From positions 1 through 14,943 of the forward strand of contig DAJV01000075.1 in assembly GCA_002496475.1 (NCBI GenBank): DNA of 14,943 bases. The letters run 5' to 3'. The notes beneath the pieces are model-generated. The model was not told the origin of the DNA and made no database searches. It saw only the letters and a program-made list of their open reading frames with translations. Both the position numbers and the translations under genes were made by a program. This document shows, in pieces, positions 7,342 to 13,492 of this stretch (position 1 is its first letter; each line of letters starts with the position of its first letter). The stretch is from Vulcanisaeta sp. UBA163 (GTDB taxonomy: Archaea > Thermoproteota > Thermoprotei > Thermoproteales > Thermocladiaceae).

Positions 7342-8046
7342 TTATGACTTACACGGCGGCCTTGCGGGATCAATTATTTTATAGCCAAATAATAGGCAAA
7401 TGCCCGTATTGGAACCAAAGTAAATGCACTCCCTGCAATCATTAGGTCTACCCATCACAAGCTTCACCTTGGTCTGCGGTACAGGGGGCTGCGACTGCAC
7501 GGTTTGTACCTGCGGTCTCTCACTAACTGCAGCAGTCTCCTCCTGCTGAATTGGTTGCTTGGTCTCTACCTGCGTAGGCGGTGGTGGAGGCGGTGGAGGT
7601 GGGGGTGGTTGTGTCTGTGTTGCTTGTATGCCTGGTTGTGGTGTTAGCTGTGGTACAGTGAGTGGTTGCATTGGCGCCTGCGGTGATAGGGCTGCTACTA
7701 CCTCATCCATGACTGCTTGCCTGACTGCATCTGGTGGTGGTAGTTGTCCCTCGTATATCTTCTTACCGTTAATTATCAATGCCGGCAATGCCCTAATGCC
7801 ATCCTGCCTCATTGACTTAACTAGGTATATGAGGTTCTGCGGTATTTGCCCCTCGGGCATTGTTAATGCATTAATGGCTGCGTCCACTGCCTCTGGCTTT
7901 ATTCTAATGAATGTGGCATTAACATTCCTCTCACTACCCTTGAACTTCTCCCTGACCTCGGATACGACGCTTCTAATAACGTTTTCATAACTTTCATCCT
8001 TGCCAACAACCATGTAAAACTTGATCATGACCGGCATATACCTCAA
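7342..8046 (-). CDS. Thioredoxin-fold protein without CXXC, with polyproline linker and four-Cys tail (234 aa)
   Basis: Three parts are visible. Residues about 6-120 look like a thioredoxin/glutaredoxin-type fold: strand MIKFYMVV, and ALPALIINGKKIYEG (87-100) with the cis-Pro motif, but the usual CXXC position (about 14-18, VGKDE) has no cysteine, so it should not be a dithiol oxidoreductase through that site. Residues about 121-200 are a Pro/Gln-rich, probably disordered linker with eleven consecutive prolines at 147-157. The tail has Cys204, Cys207, Cys217 and Cys232 (C-x2-C-x9-C-x14-C, ending DPARPPC), a likely metal or Fe-S site. The TTG at 8046 is 24-25 bases from a TATA-like box; ATG at 8037 (residue 4) and ATG at 8028 (residue 7) are alternatives that do not affect the domain. 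The function is unknown; a scaffold or metal-carrying role is a guess. Confidence 0.8.
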   Translation of the reverse strand: MRYMPVMIKFYMVVGKDESYENVIRSVVSEVREKFKGSERNVNATFIRIKPEAVDAAINALTMPEGQIPQNLIYLVKSMRQDGIRALPALIINGKKIYEGQLPPPDAVRQAVMDEVVAALSPQAPMQPLTVPQLTPQPGIQATQTQPPPPPPPPPPPTQVETKQPIQQEETAAVSERPQVQTVQSQPPVPQTKVKLVMGRPNDCRECIYFGSNTGICLLFGYKIIDPARPPCKS

Positions 8047-8066
8047 TTCTAGATTGTATTCCGATA

Positions 8067-8074
8067 TTAATAAA
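8067..8074 (-). promoter_or_regulatory. TATA-like box for the thioredoxin-fold gene
   Basis: The minus strand reads TTTATTAA, centred about 25 bases before the TTG at 8046 and 34 before the ATG at 8037. It supports transcription starting near 8044-8046. Confidence 0.45.
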
Positions 8075-8105
8075 TCTTTAGTGTCTAAAATAACACCAGG
8101 TAGTA

Positions 8106-8798
8106 TTATCTATTTACTATTGGTGGCTTTGCACCATTTTCCAGGAATCTATTAAGGTAGAGCTTGCGTTCAACTACATCACCGTCTGGCCGTAATTCAT
8201 ATATTATCTGCGTCTCAAAGGCCCGAATGCTCATGGGTTCGCATATCTTTAGTCGTTCGCATAACTCATTAATGAAGCCATCATTATTAAGAGGCTTGCC
8301 CGTCCTTTGGTGATACTCCTCAGCAAGCTCCACAACCCTTTGCGGGAGTATTATGGTGGCCTTTCCTGAATCAACTATGTAAAGTCCATGATAACCAAGC
8401 ACCATATTACTCCTGACCCAGTCGCCATCAACATCGATTTGTGGAGATACTATCGTGATTTCAAGAACGCAATTCTTAACCTCTGCAACGGATATTGGTG
8501 AGAATCTTGGGTCGTAAAACGCGGCGTACAATGCTGCGGTTACGGAATCCTCCAGCAAGTTTTTCATGGGCCTTATCATGCCCATGCTGCCCCTAAGGAC
8601 CCTCTTAATCATGCCGTCTGAGTACATGAGTTTTTCAATGGACACGAACACACCCAGCTTCAGCTCAGCTATCTTAACTAGGTGCGTTGGGTCAATGCTA
8701 TACTCAGCCTTAACACTGAGTCTCTCAAGGATCTTGGTCCTCAAGTACTTAACTAGGCTCAAGTATTCCTTCTCATTAAGCGGCCTGAATAACTGCAT
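8106..8798 (-). CDS. AMMECR1-domain protein with altered signature motif (230 aa)
   Basis: AMMECR1 proteins occur in all domains of life; their biochemical role is not established. The fold signature is clear: KLGVFVSIEKL (47-57), LRGSMG (68-73), TAALYAAFYDPRFSPISVAEV (roughly 87-107), LEITIVSPQ (112-120), the VLGYHGLYIVDSG segment (133-145) and ILPQRVVE (150-157). The family hallmark LRGCIG has Ser71 for Cys and Met72 for Ile, so a catalytic or structural role of that Cys cannot apply here. Residues after about 195 (YELRPDGDVVERKLYLNRFL) form a short basic tail. ATG at 8798 has a TATA-like box at 8822-8831 about 28 bases upstream, so it can be transcribed separately from the Mut7-C gene 48 bases before it. 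Confidence 0.85.
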   Translation of the reverse strand: MQLFRPLNEKEYLSLVKYLRTKILERLSVKAEYSIDPTHLVKIAELKLGVFVSIEKLMYSDGMIKRVLRGSMGMIRPMKNLLEDSVTAALYAAFYDPRFSPISVAEVKNCVLEITIVSPQIDVDGDWVRSNMVLGYHGLYIVDSGKATIILPQRVVELAEEYHQRTGKPLNNDGFINELCERLKICEPMSIRAFETQIIYELRPDGDVVERKLYLNRFLENGAKPPIVNR

Positions 8799-8821
8799 GG
8801 TAAATTATGCACTATATGCTA

Positions 8822-8831
8822 GGTTTATATC
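8822..8831 (-). promoter_or_regulatory. TATA-like box for the AMMECR1 gene
   Basis: The minus strand reads GATATAAACC, centred about 28 bases before the ATG at 8798, predicting a transcript that starts at or just before the ATG. Confidence 0.5.
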
Positions 8832-8846
8832 AGTTGGTCTCTTTGT

Positions 8847-9392
8847 CTACTCATGGAATATTAGTAAATTATTCTCAACGCAGGAAACTTTGAGACCGCT
8901 CAAAATACCCCTGGCGATCTCCAACTCCCTCCTTATACGTACATGGTGACTCCCAACCCAGTAAACCCTACCACAACCAGTGCATAACCAGAAATCACCA
9001 TGCCTGAGTAATACGTTATTCGGCACCTTATTAACCACGGCATCCCTACTAACCCTAATAAGTCTCGAACCACAGACAGGGCATAAGCTCTTATTCATGT
9101 CCAGCGAAAGTGAAAAACCCAATACCAGTGACAATATGGAAAGCCACTCAACGCGGTTCATTGTAATCAGTAATAGGCTTAACCGTGTCCTCCTCCTGAA
9201 CAACTCCTTATCCCTAGTTACTAATAGTTGGCCTACGTTGAGTAACTCGTAATCACTAAAATTCGGGCTATAAACAGCCCTAACCCCCAACATTCTCAAC
9301 CACCTAACTAACCAACCAAGCATTGAATCCACGACAACCTCATCATCAGCCACAGGCAATGAAACACATGCATTTAACCTAGCGATCTCCAA
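8847..9392 (-). CDS. Mut7-C RNase domain protein (DUF82, COG1656-like) with zinc ribbon
   Basis: Mut7-C domains are PIN-like predicted RNases fused to a zinc ribbon. The PIN-like half shows VVVDSMLGWLVRWLRMLGV (19-37) with Asp22, and VTRDKELFRRR (58-68) with the conserved TRD triad. The zinc ribbon has Cys104/Cys107 (CPVCGS) and Cys137/Cys140 (CTGCGRVYWVGSHH), ending in the family's GRVYW-x-GSH motif. All expected residues are present, so it should be active on RNA. The TTG at 9392 lies six bases after the stop of the NFACT gene and has no promoter of its own, so the two are almost certainly co-transcribed. GTG at 9353 (residue 14) is an alternative start nearer the usual family N-terminus. 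Confidence 0.87.
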   Translation of the reverse strand: MEIARLNACVSLPVADDEVVVDSMLGWLVRWLRMLGVRAVYSPNFSDYELLNVGQLLVTRDKELFRRRTRLSLLLITMNRVEWLSILSLVLGFSLSLDMNKSLCPVCGSRLIRVSRDAVVNKVPNNVLLRHGDFWLCTGCGRVYWVGSHHVRIRRELEIARGILSGLKVSCVENNLLIFHE

Positions 9393-9398
9393 ACCACA

Positions 9399-11402
9399 TC
9401 ACTTCAACTCCCTTATTTTATCCCAAGGCACTGGATTTCCTTCGTAGAACCCATCAATAACCGAGGGACCAGGTACGGCATCAACCACATTGCTTAGGTT
9501 AATCACCTTAACGAAGCCAGGCACCCTAGCCCTAAACACATTATAGATCTCCCTACTCGCCTCAACCCTATCCCTCGGCCCAGGCCTTAGTACGGCGTAG
9601 TAATTAACCAATGAACCTATCACCCTAGGCGGTGCAGTGATTAACCTGAGCAATGACACATCATCCATGTGATCAACCCTAACACCAATACCTAGACCAA
9701 GTTCCACATTCCTAACCCAGCCCCTTGCGCCGTAAACCATGAAGCTACCCTTACCCAGGTACTCGCCGGATGGCGCCTTCTTGGTGACCTGCTCACCCCT
9801 AACATAAAACACGTCGAGTACGGATAGGCCCATGGCCCAGGCCCTGGAGTAGGACACGGCATATTGAGCGGCTTCGTACACATCATCATTACTGACCATA
9901 TCATTTGGACCAATTAGTCTTATCACTACGGCTGCGGCGCCCGGTATATCCGCGTGGACAAAGACGTCCCAGGGCCTCAGGTAATGCCTTACAAGCACCT
10001 CATTCTGAGTTGCATCTCTACCTGCCATCACTAGCCTACCCCCACTGGTTACAAACCACCTAAACCTCTCAAACCACTCCTTGGCACCATAAACAACACG
10101 AATGGACTTCTCCCTAATGCTCTCCATTAACTTCTCACCCTCAACCTTAAGTTCCTCAATCCTCTCCCTAAGCTGATTCATGACCTCCTCGGCGCTTCTT
10201 GCCTTACGCTCAAGCTCCTTAGCCCTATTAAAGAGTTCACTGATTAATTCACCAACGCTTGAGTTTAGTGGTATTGAGACTACAACACCGTTAATATCGA
10301 GTAATACAGCCTTACCCCTAGGGTCGAAACCCTTAACCCTAATTCCCTGGTACTCCATGCCCTTAATCACGTCCTGGAACTCATCCCTATATGAAACCCA
10401 GTAATTCCTGAGAATACCCAGTAATTCCTCAATGACGTACTTCCAATTAAGCACGAGCTCCGCCTTAACCCTAAGTTCCTCAGAGCCCTTTTTAAAACCC
10501 TCAATGCTCATGGCTAGCTCATCAATGCTCCTCTCAAGCTTAGTTATCTCACCCGTAATACCGTTAAGTCTCCTCTGGGTTTCCTCATTAACCTCTATCT
10601 CGTGGAAGTATTCATCAACTGCCTCATTAAACCTGCTAAACTGCCTCGTGCCATCGTGCTTTATTGATAGGTACTTAATCGGCGTCACCGTTATTGGCAT
10701 ACCGTTATTGTAATAAACCGTGGGTTCTAGGTCACCCTTGATCACTGAGTTTATCATTGACTTCACCGCCGAAACAATAACACCTAGGTCAATGGAATTA
10801 ACAGGTGAGGCGCAGTTAATTAACGCCCTAGCACACACCTCATTTGCCACTTCACCACCTAAACCCAGGCCTCTGGCTATTGCCCTACCCACCGTGTCAT
10901 AATTACGCAGTGCATTGACCACATTATCATAATCATCAGTAGGCCTGGTAAAGCCTTGGGGTGGTGGCTTATACTCAAGTCCATTACTTATCACTCGATC
11001 CCTACCCCTATAAGTCCTTAAAACCCACCTAATTATGTTATTGTTATCCACGTAGATGGCATTCCACGGCTCCAGTAACTCGATAATTAGGGAACCACTA
11101 TCAAATGCAAGCCTTATTATCCTGTCGAAGTTTAGGACATTCAAGTCCTTTAACCTTGCGTTCTCAATGAACTGCCTGAGAATCGTAACTCCCTCGGCGC
11201 CGTGCTCAAGTACATAACTAGTTAGTCCAAACCTATGGGAGTTCGCTATTATGAAGTACTTCTCAGGGCCCCTTCTGAACCTCAGCAACAGCGAGTTGCC
11301 CATTGTATATACCTTATCGATTATGGATCCCCTCAATTCAGCAAGCTCAGTAATTACTGCAAGTAGGTCCAGGACGTTTAATGACTTTTTATAACTAGTC
11401 AT
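9399..11402 (-). CDS. NFACT-family protein (archaeal Rqc2/NEMF homologue), 667 aa
   Basis: NFACT proteins (Rqc2/NEMF/RqcH) bind split 60S or 50S subunits carrying peptidyl-tRNA and act in ribosome-associated quality control, in some lineages recruiting tRNA to extend the stalled chain. The N-terminal NFACT-N region (about 8-265) includes the FDR at 92-94; a helix-hairpin-helix-like IARGLGLGGEVANEVCARAL (175-194) follows. Residues about 275-435 are long coiled-coil arms. The NFACT-R (DUF814) domain starts near 445 with FRWFVTSGGRLVMAGRDATQ, then YLRPWDVFVHADIPGAAAVV, and KKAPSGEYLGKGSFMVYG, all family hallmarks. ATG at 11402 is the only good start. It heads an operon with the Mut7-C RNase gene six bases behind it. 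The TATA-like box upstream lies inside a 14-base palindrome. Confidence 0.93.
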   Translation of the reverse strand: MTSYKKSLNVLDLLAVITELAELRGSIIDKVYTMGNSLLLRFRRGPEKYFIIANSHRFGLTSYVLEHGAEGVTILRQFIENARLKDLNVLNFDRIIRLAFDSGSLIIELLEPWNAIYVDNNNIIRWVLRTYRGRDRVISNGLEYKPPPQGFTRPTDDYDNVVNALRNYDTVGRAIARGLGLGGEVANEVCARALINCASPVNSIDLGVIVSAVKSMINSVIKGDLEPTVYYNNGMPITVTPIKYLSIKHDGTRQFSRFNEAVDEYFHEIEVNEETQRRLNGITGEITKLERSIDELAMSIEGFKKGSEELRVKAELVLNWKYVIEELLGILRNYWVSYRDEFQDVIKGMEYQGIRVKGFDPRGKAVLLDINGVVVSIPLNSSVGELISELFNRAKELERKARSAEEVMNQLRERIEELKVEGEKLMESIREKSIRVVYGAKEWFERFRWFVTSGGRLVMAGRDATQNEVLVRHYLRPWDVFVHADIPGAAAVVIRLIGPNDMVSNDDVYEAAQYAVSYSRAWAMGLSVLDVFYVRGEQVTKKAPSGEYLGKGSFMVYGARGWVRNVELGLGIGVRVDHMDDVSLLRLITAPPRVIGSLVNYYAVLRPGPRDRVEASREIYNVFRARVPGFVKVINLSNVVDAVPGPSVIDGFYEGNPVPWDKIRELK

Positions 11403-11429
11403 TACTCAATTTTCAATAAGGGGTAAAAC

Positions 11430-11443
11430 GCCTTTTTAAAGGC
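11430..11443 (-). promoter_or_regulatory. TATA-like box inside a perfect palindrome upstream of the NFACT gene
   Basis: The 14 bases GCCTTTTTAAAGGC form a perfect inverted repeat (6 bp arms, 2-base centre). On minus it reads GCCTTTAAAAAGGC, whose TTTAAAAA core is about 34 bases before the ATG at 11402, giving a leader of about eight bases. A weaker box, CGTTTTAC at 11423-11430, is nearer. The palindrome is also 5 bases beyond the 11448 stop-codon end of the small upstream gene, so it could be an operator or chance. Confidence 0.35.
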
Positions 11444-11447
11444 AATT

Positions 11448-11708
11448 TCACCTCTTCGTGGTTGCTGAATCACCCTTCTCCCTCAGTAATTCAATTAATT
11501 CGTTAATGGACTCCCTCAGGGACTTAATCTCCTTTATTAACTCATTGGCACCTTCGAACTCGACCTTGAACCTAACGCCACTTGATTGCTCATAATCCTC
11601 AACATCACCAACGCGTCTCTTGATCCTGCCCTTCCCATAGTTATCCTCATCATCAGTTAACTCCTGGAGTAATTCCTCGAGATCCACCTTCTTCTTCCTA
11701 CCAAACAT
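11448..11708 (-). CDS. Small charged hypothetical protein, C-terminal coiled coil (86 aa)
   Basis: I do not recognise it. The N-terminus is MFGRKKKVDLEELLQELTDD, a basic patch followed by a short amphipathic acidic helix, then an acidic and basic, probably disordered stretch (about 19-43). Residues about 50-77 (FEGANELIKEIKSLRESI and following NELIELLREK) form a strong coiled-coil-like helix, so it probably oligomerises or docks on a partner. No cysteines, signal peptide or membrane segment. The ATG at 11708 has a TATA-like box (TTATTAA on minus, 11734-11740) about 29 bases upstream. It lies 45 bases before the NFACT gene on the same strand; that gap has a second promoter-like box, so co-transcription is possible but not required. 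Confidence 0.75.
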   Translation of the reverse strand: MFGRKKKVDLEELLQELTDDEDNYGKGRIKRRVGDVEDYEQSSGVRFKVEFEGANELIKEIKSLRESINELIELLREKGDSATTKR

Positions 11709-11713
11709 ACTAA

Positions 11714-11742
11714 AACTAAATACCTCAAGTAGGTTAATAAGC
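11714..11742. promoter_or_regulatory. Divergent promoter region between the 86-residue gene and the deacetylase gene
   Basis: The 39-base gap serves both strands. TTAATAA at 11734-11740 is about 29 bases before the minus ATG at 11708, and on plus about 32 bases before the ATG at 11769. TAAATA at 11717-11722 is about 28 bases before the plus ATG at 11748. The two boxes therefore support different start choices for the deacetylase gene. Confidence 0.4.
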
Positions 11743-11747
11743 CACTG

Positions 11748-12815
11748 ATGATTTTCCTAATTAGGAACATGATTGGGGCTATTTATGACAATGCGTACTT
11801 AGAACATAGGCCTCCTGGGAACCATGTGGAGAGACCAGATAGGGTTGTCTCAATAATAAGGGCTGTGAATGGTTTAGTCCCTGTGGAGAGCCCTGTTAAT
11901 GATGTTGATGAATGGTTGCTTAAGGTTCATGACATGGCTTACGTAAGTAAAATAGATCAAACGTGTGGTGAGGGTTACGTATTTATAGATGCGGATACGT
12001 ACGTAAGTCCAGGGACTTGCAGGGCAGCGAGACTGGCCGTGGGCGCGGTCCTTAGGGGTATTGATAAGGTGATGAGTGGTGAGTGGAACACTGCCTATGC
12101 AATTGTTAGACCACCTGGTCACCACGTTGGTCGTAACGGTAGAGCATTAATGGCCCCCACCCAGGGCTTCTGTATATTTAATAATGTGGCCGTTGGTGCT
12201 GTTTATGCCCTGGAGCATGGCGCCGGTAGGGTGGCTATACTCGATGTTGATGCCCATCACGGTAACGGAACCCAGGAGGTCTTCTATAGCGATCCAAGGG
12301 TGTTGTACCTGAGCCTCCATCAGGATCCATTAACGATTTATCCAGGCACCGGGTTTATAGAAGAGGTTGGGGAGGGGAATGGCGAGGGGTTCAATGTTAA
12401 TGTACCATTGCCACCATTCACGGCTGATGATGCCTATCAAGTAGCTCTTAATACCATTGTGTGGCCAATAATCGAGGAATTCAAGCCACGGCTAATCCTC
12501 GTGTCACTGGGCTTTGATGCCCATGAATTAGACAACATAGCCAACCTAAGGCTCTCCTTAAATACGTATGCAGGGATCTTTAGGTGGTTGAGGGATTTTA
12601 TTGGTAGGGTTAGGGGCGTGGTGTTTGTTCTTGAGGGTGGTTACAACAATGACGTGTTAAGCATGGGCTCTGTACTACTTATGAACATCATTAGTAATAA
12701 GGAGGTGGAAATCAATGAGGAGATCACCCGGACAGAACCCAGGGTGCTCGCCCGCGTGAACACCATAATTAGGGATGTAATTAGTACTCAGGGGGTGTAT
12801 TGGCACTTAGAATGA
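11748..12815 (+). CDS. Histone-deacetylase-family zinc hydrolase (HDAC/AcuC/acetylpolyamine amidohydrolase type)
   Basis: A zinc-dependent deacetylase with the arginase/HDAC fold. The active site is complete: the HH pair in RPPGHHVG (His125, His126), the zinc ligands Asp168 and His170 in LDVDAHHGNGT (165-175), Asp257 in LGFDAHE, and Tyr299 in LEGGYN. GFCIFNNVAVGA (140-151) and LSLHQDPLTIYPGTG (188-202) are also family motifs. The true substrate is not readable from sequence: acetylated chromatin proteins (Alba, Cren7 or a histone), acetyl-CoA synthetase, or acetylated polyamines are all possible. Two starts fit: ATG 11748, or ATG 11769 (residue 8), where MIGAIYDNAYLEH matches the family N-terminus better. 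It is transcribed away from the 86-residue gene and followed by the sRNA candidate. Confidence 0.93.
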   Translation: MIFLIRNMIGAIYDNAYLEHRPPGNHVERPDRVVSIIRAVNGLVPVESPVNDVDEWLLKVHDMAYVSKIDQTCGEGYVFIDADTYVSPGTCRAARLAVGAVLRGIDKVMSGEWNTAYAIVRPPGHHVGRNGRALMAPTQGFCIFNNVAVGAVYALEHGAGRVAILDVDAHHGNGTQEVFYSDPRVLYLSLHQDPLTIYPGTGFIEEVGEGNGEGFNVNVPLPPFTADDAYQVALNTIVWPIIEEFKPRLILVSLGFDAHELDNIANLRLSLNTYAGIFRWLRDFIGRVRGVVFVLEGGYNNDVLSMGSVLLMNIISNKEVEINEEITRTEPRVLARVNTIIRDVISTQGVYWHLE

Positions 12816-12820
12816 AAACG

Positions 12821-12828
12821 TTTAAATG
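12821..12828 (+). promoter_or_regulatory. TATA box for the C/D box sRNA candidate
   Basis: TTTAAATG centred at 12824.5, just after the deacetylase stop, predicts a transcript starting near 12850-12851, three to four bases before the C box. No good open reading frame starts at that point, which argues for an RNA gene. Confidence 0.55.
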
Positions 12829-12850
12829 CTCATTGATCGGTTTAGTTCCT

Positions 12851-12905
12851 TGCATGATGATGCTGGGCTGGATGAACAGTGATTAAGGTTAATAGCGCTG
12901 ATCGC
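12851..12905 (+). ncRNA. Candidate C/D box sRNA (2'-O-methylation guide)
   Basis: The gap between the deacetylase and the membrane-protein gene contains, in order: C box ATGATGA (12854-12860), an 11-base guide (12861-12871), a D'-like box ATGA (12872-12875), a 3-base spacer, a C'-like box GTGATTA (12879-12885), a 12-base guide (12886-12897), and D box CTGA (12898-12901). This spacing is what archaeal dual-guide sRNAs show, with both guides close to 12 bases. The TATA box 26 bases upstream fits a separate transcript. By the N+5 rule the D guide would direct methylation of the A in 5'-CGCUAUUAACCU (fifth base), and the D' guide of the C in 5'-CCAGCCCAGCA. I cannot name the targets. The D' and C' boxes are each one base off consensus, as is common. 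Ends are approximate. The same bases also hold a ten-codon ATG reading frame, so the RNA call is not certain. Confidence 0.6.
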
Positions 12906-12923
12906 TTTCCTGTGAGTTAGTGA

Positions 12924-12929
12924 TTTATT
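12924..12929 (+). promoter_or_regulatory. TATA-like box for the extracytoplasmic protein gene
   Basis: TTTATT centred at 12926.5 is 26 bases before the GTG at 12953. It supports that codon rather than the GTG at 12920 as the translation start. Confidence 0.4.
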
Positions 12930-12952
12930 CCCCAATCCACATATTAACCAAT

Positions 12953-13474
12953 GTGGCGAGACCCCGATACCTAGTAACCATGATGATACTAATGGTACTA
13001 TTAAGTATAGCCTTAGTTTTACACGCCCAGCAAACTCAATTATCCATACACATACCTGCCGTCAACGTGAGCATAACCGCATTATCAGCAAATGGTATGC
13101 CACTGACTAAGTACGCAATTGTTGGCTTATCATGCGCAGAATACAATGTAAGTAATGTAGGCCTTATGAGTGTGATAATTCCAATACCGAGCACAGGCTC
13201 AATAACATGCAGAGCCTATGCCTACTCATTCGGTGTATATTCAAGCAGGACCGTGGTCCTCACGGCAAACGAGAGTGGAGAGGCAATATCCGTCGCCTTG
13301 GTGATACCCGTGAGTGGTTACTACGTGCCAGGCATAGGCTTTGTGCCGATAAGTACCTTGATTGTTATTGCCGTGGTCATCATAATAGTCATAATACTAA
13401 TAGTCATTGGATTAATAGAGTACTCCAGGTGGAGGAGGGAGAGACTGGCGAGACTTATAAGGCCGCCTGAATAA
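12953..13474 (+). CDS. Small membrane-anchored extracytoplasmic protein, unknown function
   Basis: I do not recognise a family. From GTG 12953 the product is 173 residues: a signal-peptide or anchor segment (ARPRYLVTMMILMVLLSIAL, ending LHAQQ, a plausible cleavage point), about 90 residues of beta-rich sequence (VNVSITALSANGMPLTKYAI to SVALVIPVSGYY), then a strong C-terminal membrane helix (ISTLIVIAVVIIIVIILIVI) and a basic tail (SRWRRERLARL). This predicts a protein with its body outside the cell and its C-terminus inside. The beta part resembles the surface domains of carboxypeptidase-regulatory type, and two cysteines (in LSCAEYN and ITCRAYA) could form a disulfide. GTG 12920 gives 11 more residues and is the alternative start; the promoter spacing favours 12953. 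It may share transcription with the MobA-like gene 18 bases downstream. Confidence 0.72.
   Translation: MARPRYLVTMMILMVLLSIALVLHAQQTQLSIHIPAVNVSITALSANGMPLTKYAIVGLSCAEYNVSNVGLMSVIIPIPSTGSITCRAYAYSFGVYSSRTVVLTANESGEAISVALVIPVSGYYVPGIGFVPISTLIVIAVVIIIVIILIVIGLIEYSRWRRERLARLIRPPE
13454..13461 (+). promoter_or_regulatory. TATA-like box for the MobA-like/CobY operon
   Basis: CTTATAAG, a palindromic TATA-like box within the end of the upstream gene, is centred about 35 bases before the ATG at 13493 and would give a leader of about nine bases. Confidence 0.35.
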
Positions 13475-13492
13475 GGTTAGTAATGACTTAGT

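Noticed and set aside
7559..7990. Plus-strand 143-residue frame rich in Gly and Cys opposite the thioredoxin-fold gene
   Set aside because: Its polyglycine run is the complement of the polyproline codons, and no promoter, domain or homology pattern supports it. It is a shadow.
12854..12886. Ten-codon leaderless mini-ORF (MMMLGWMNSD) in the gap after the deacetylase gene
   Set aside because: The frame exists and begins near the predicted transcript start, but the same bases show C, D', C' and D boxes with correct guide spacing extending beyond its stop, so the RNA reading explains more. It is kept as the main alternative.
12893..12905. AGCG-CTGAT-CGCT hairpin as a terminator
   Set aside because: The stem is only four base pairs and the following T run is short; the loop is the D box itself, so it is better explained as part of the sRNA 3' end or chance.
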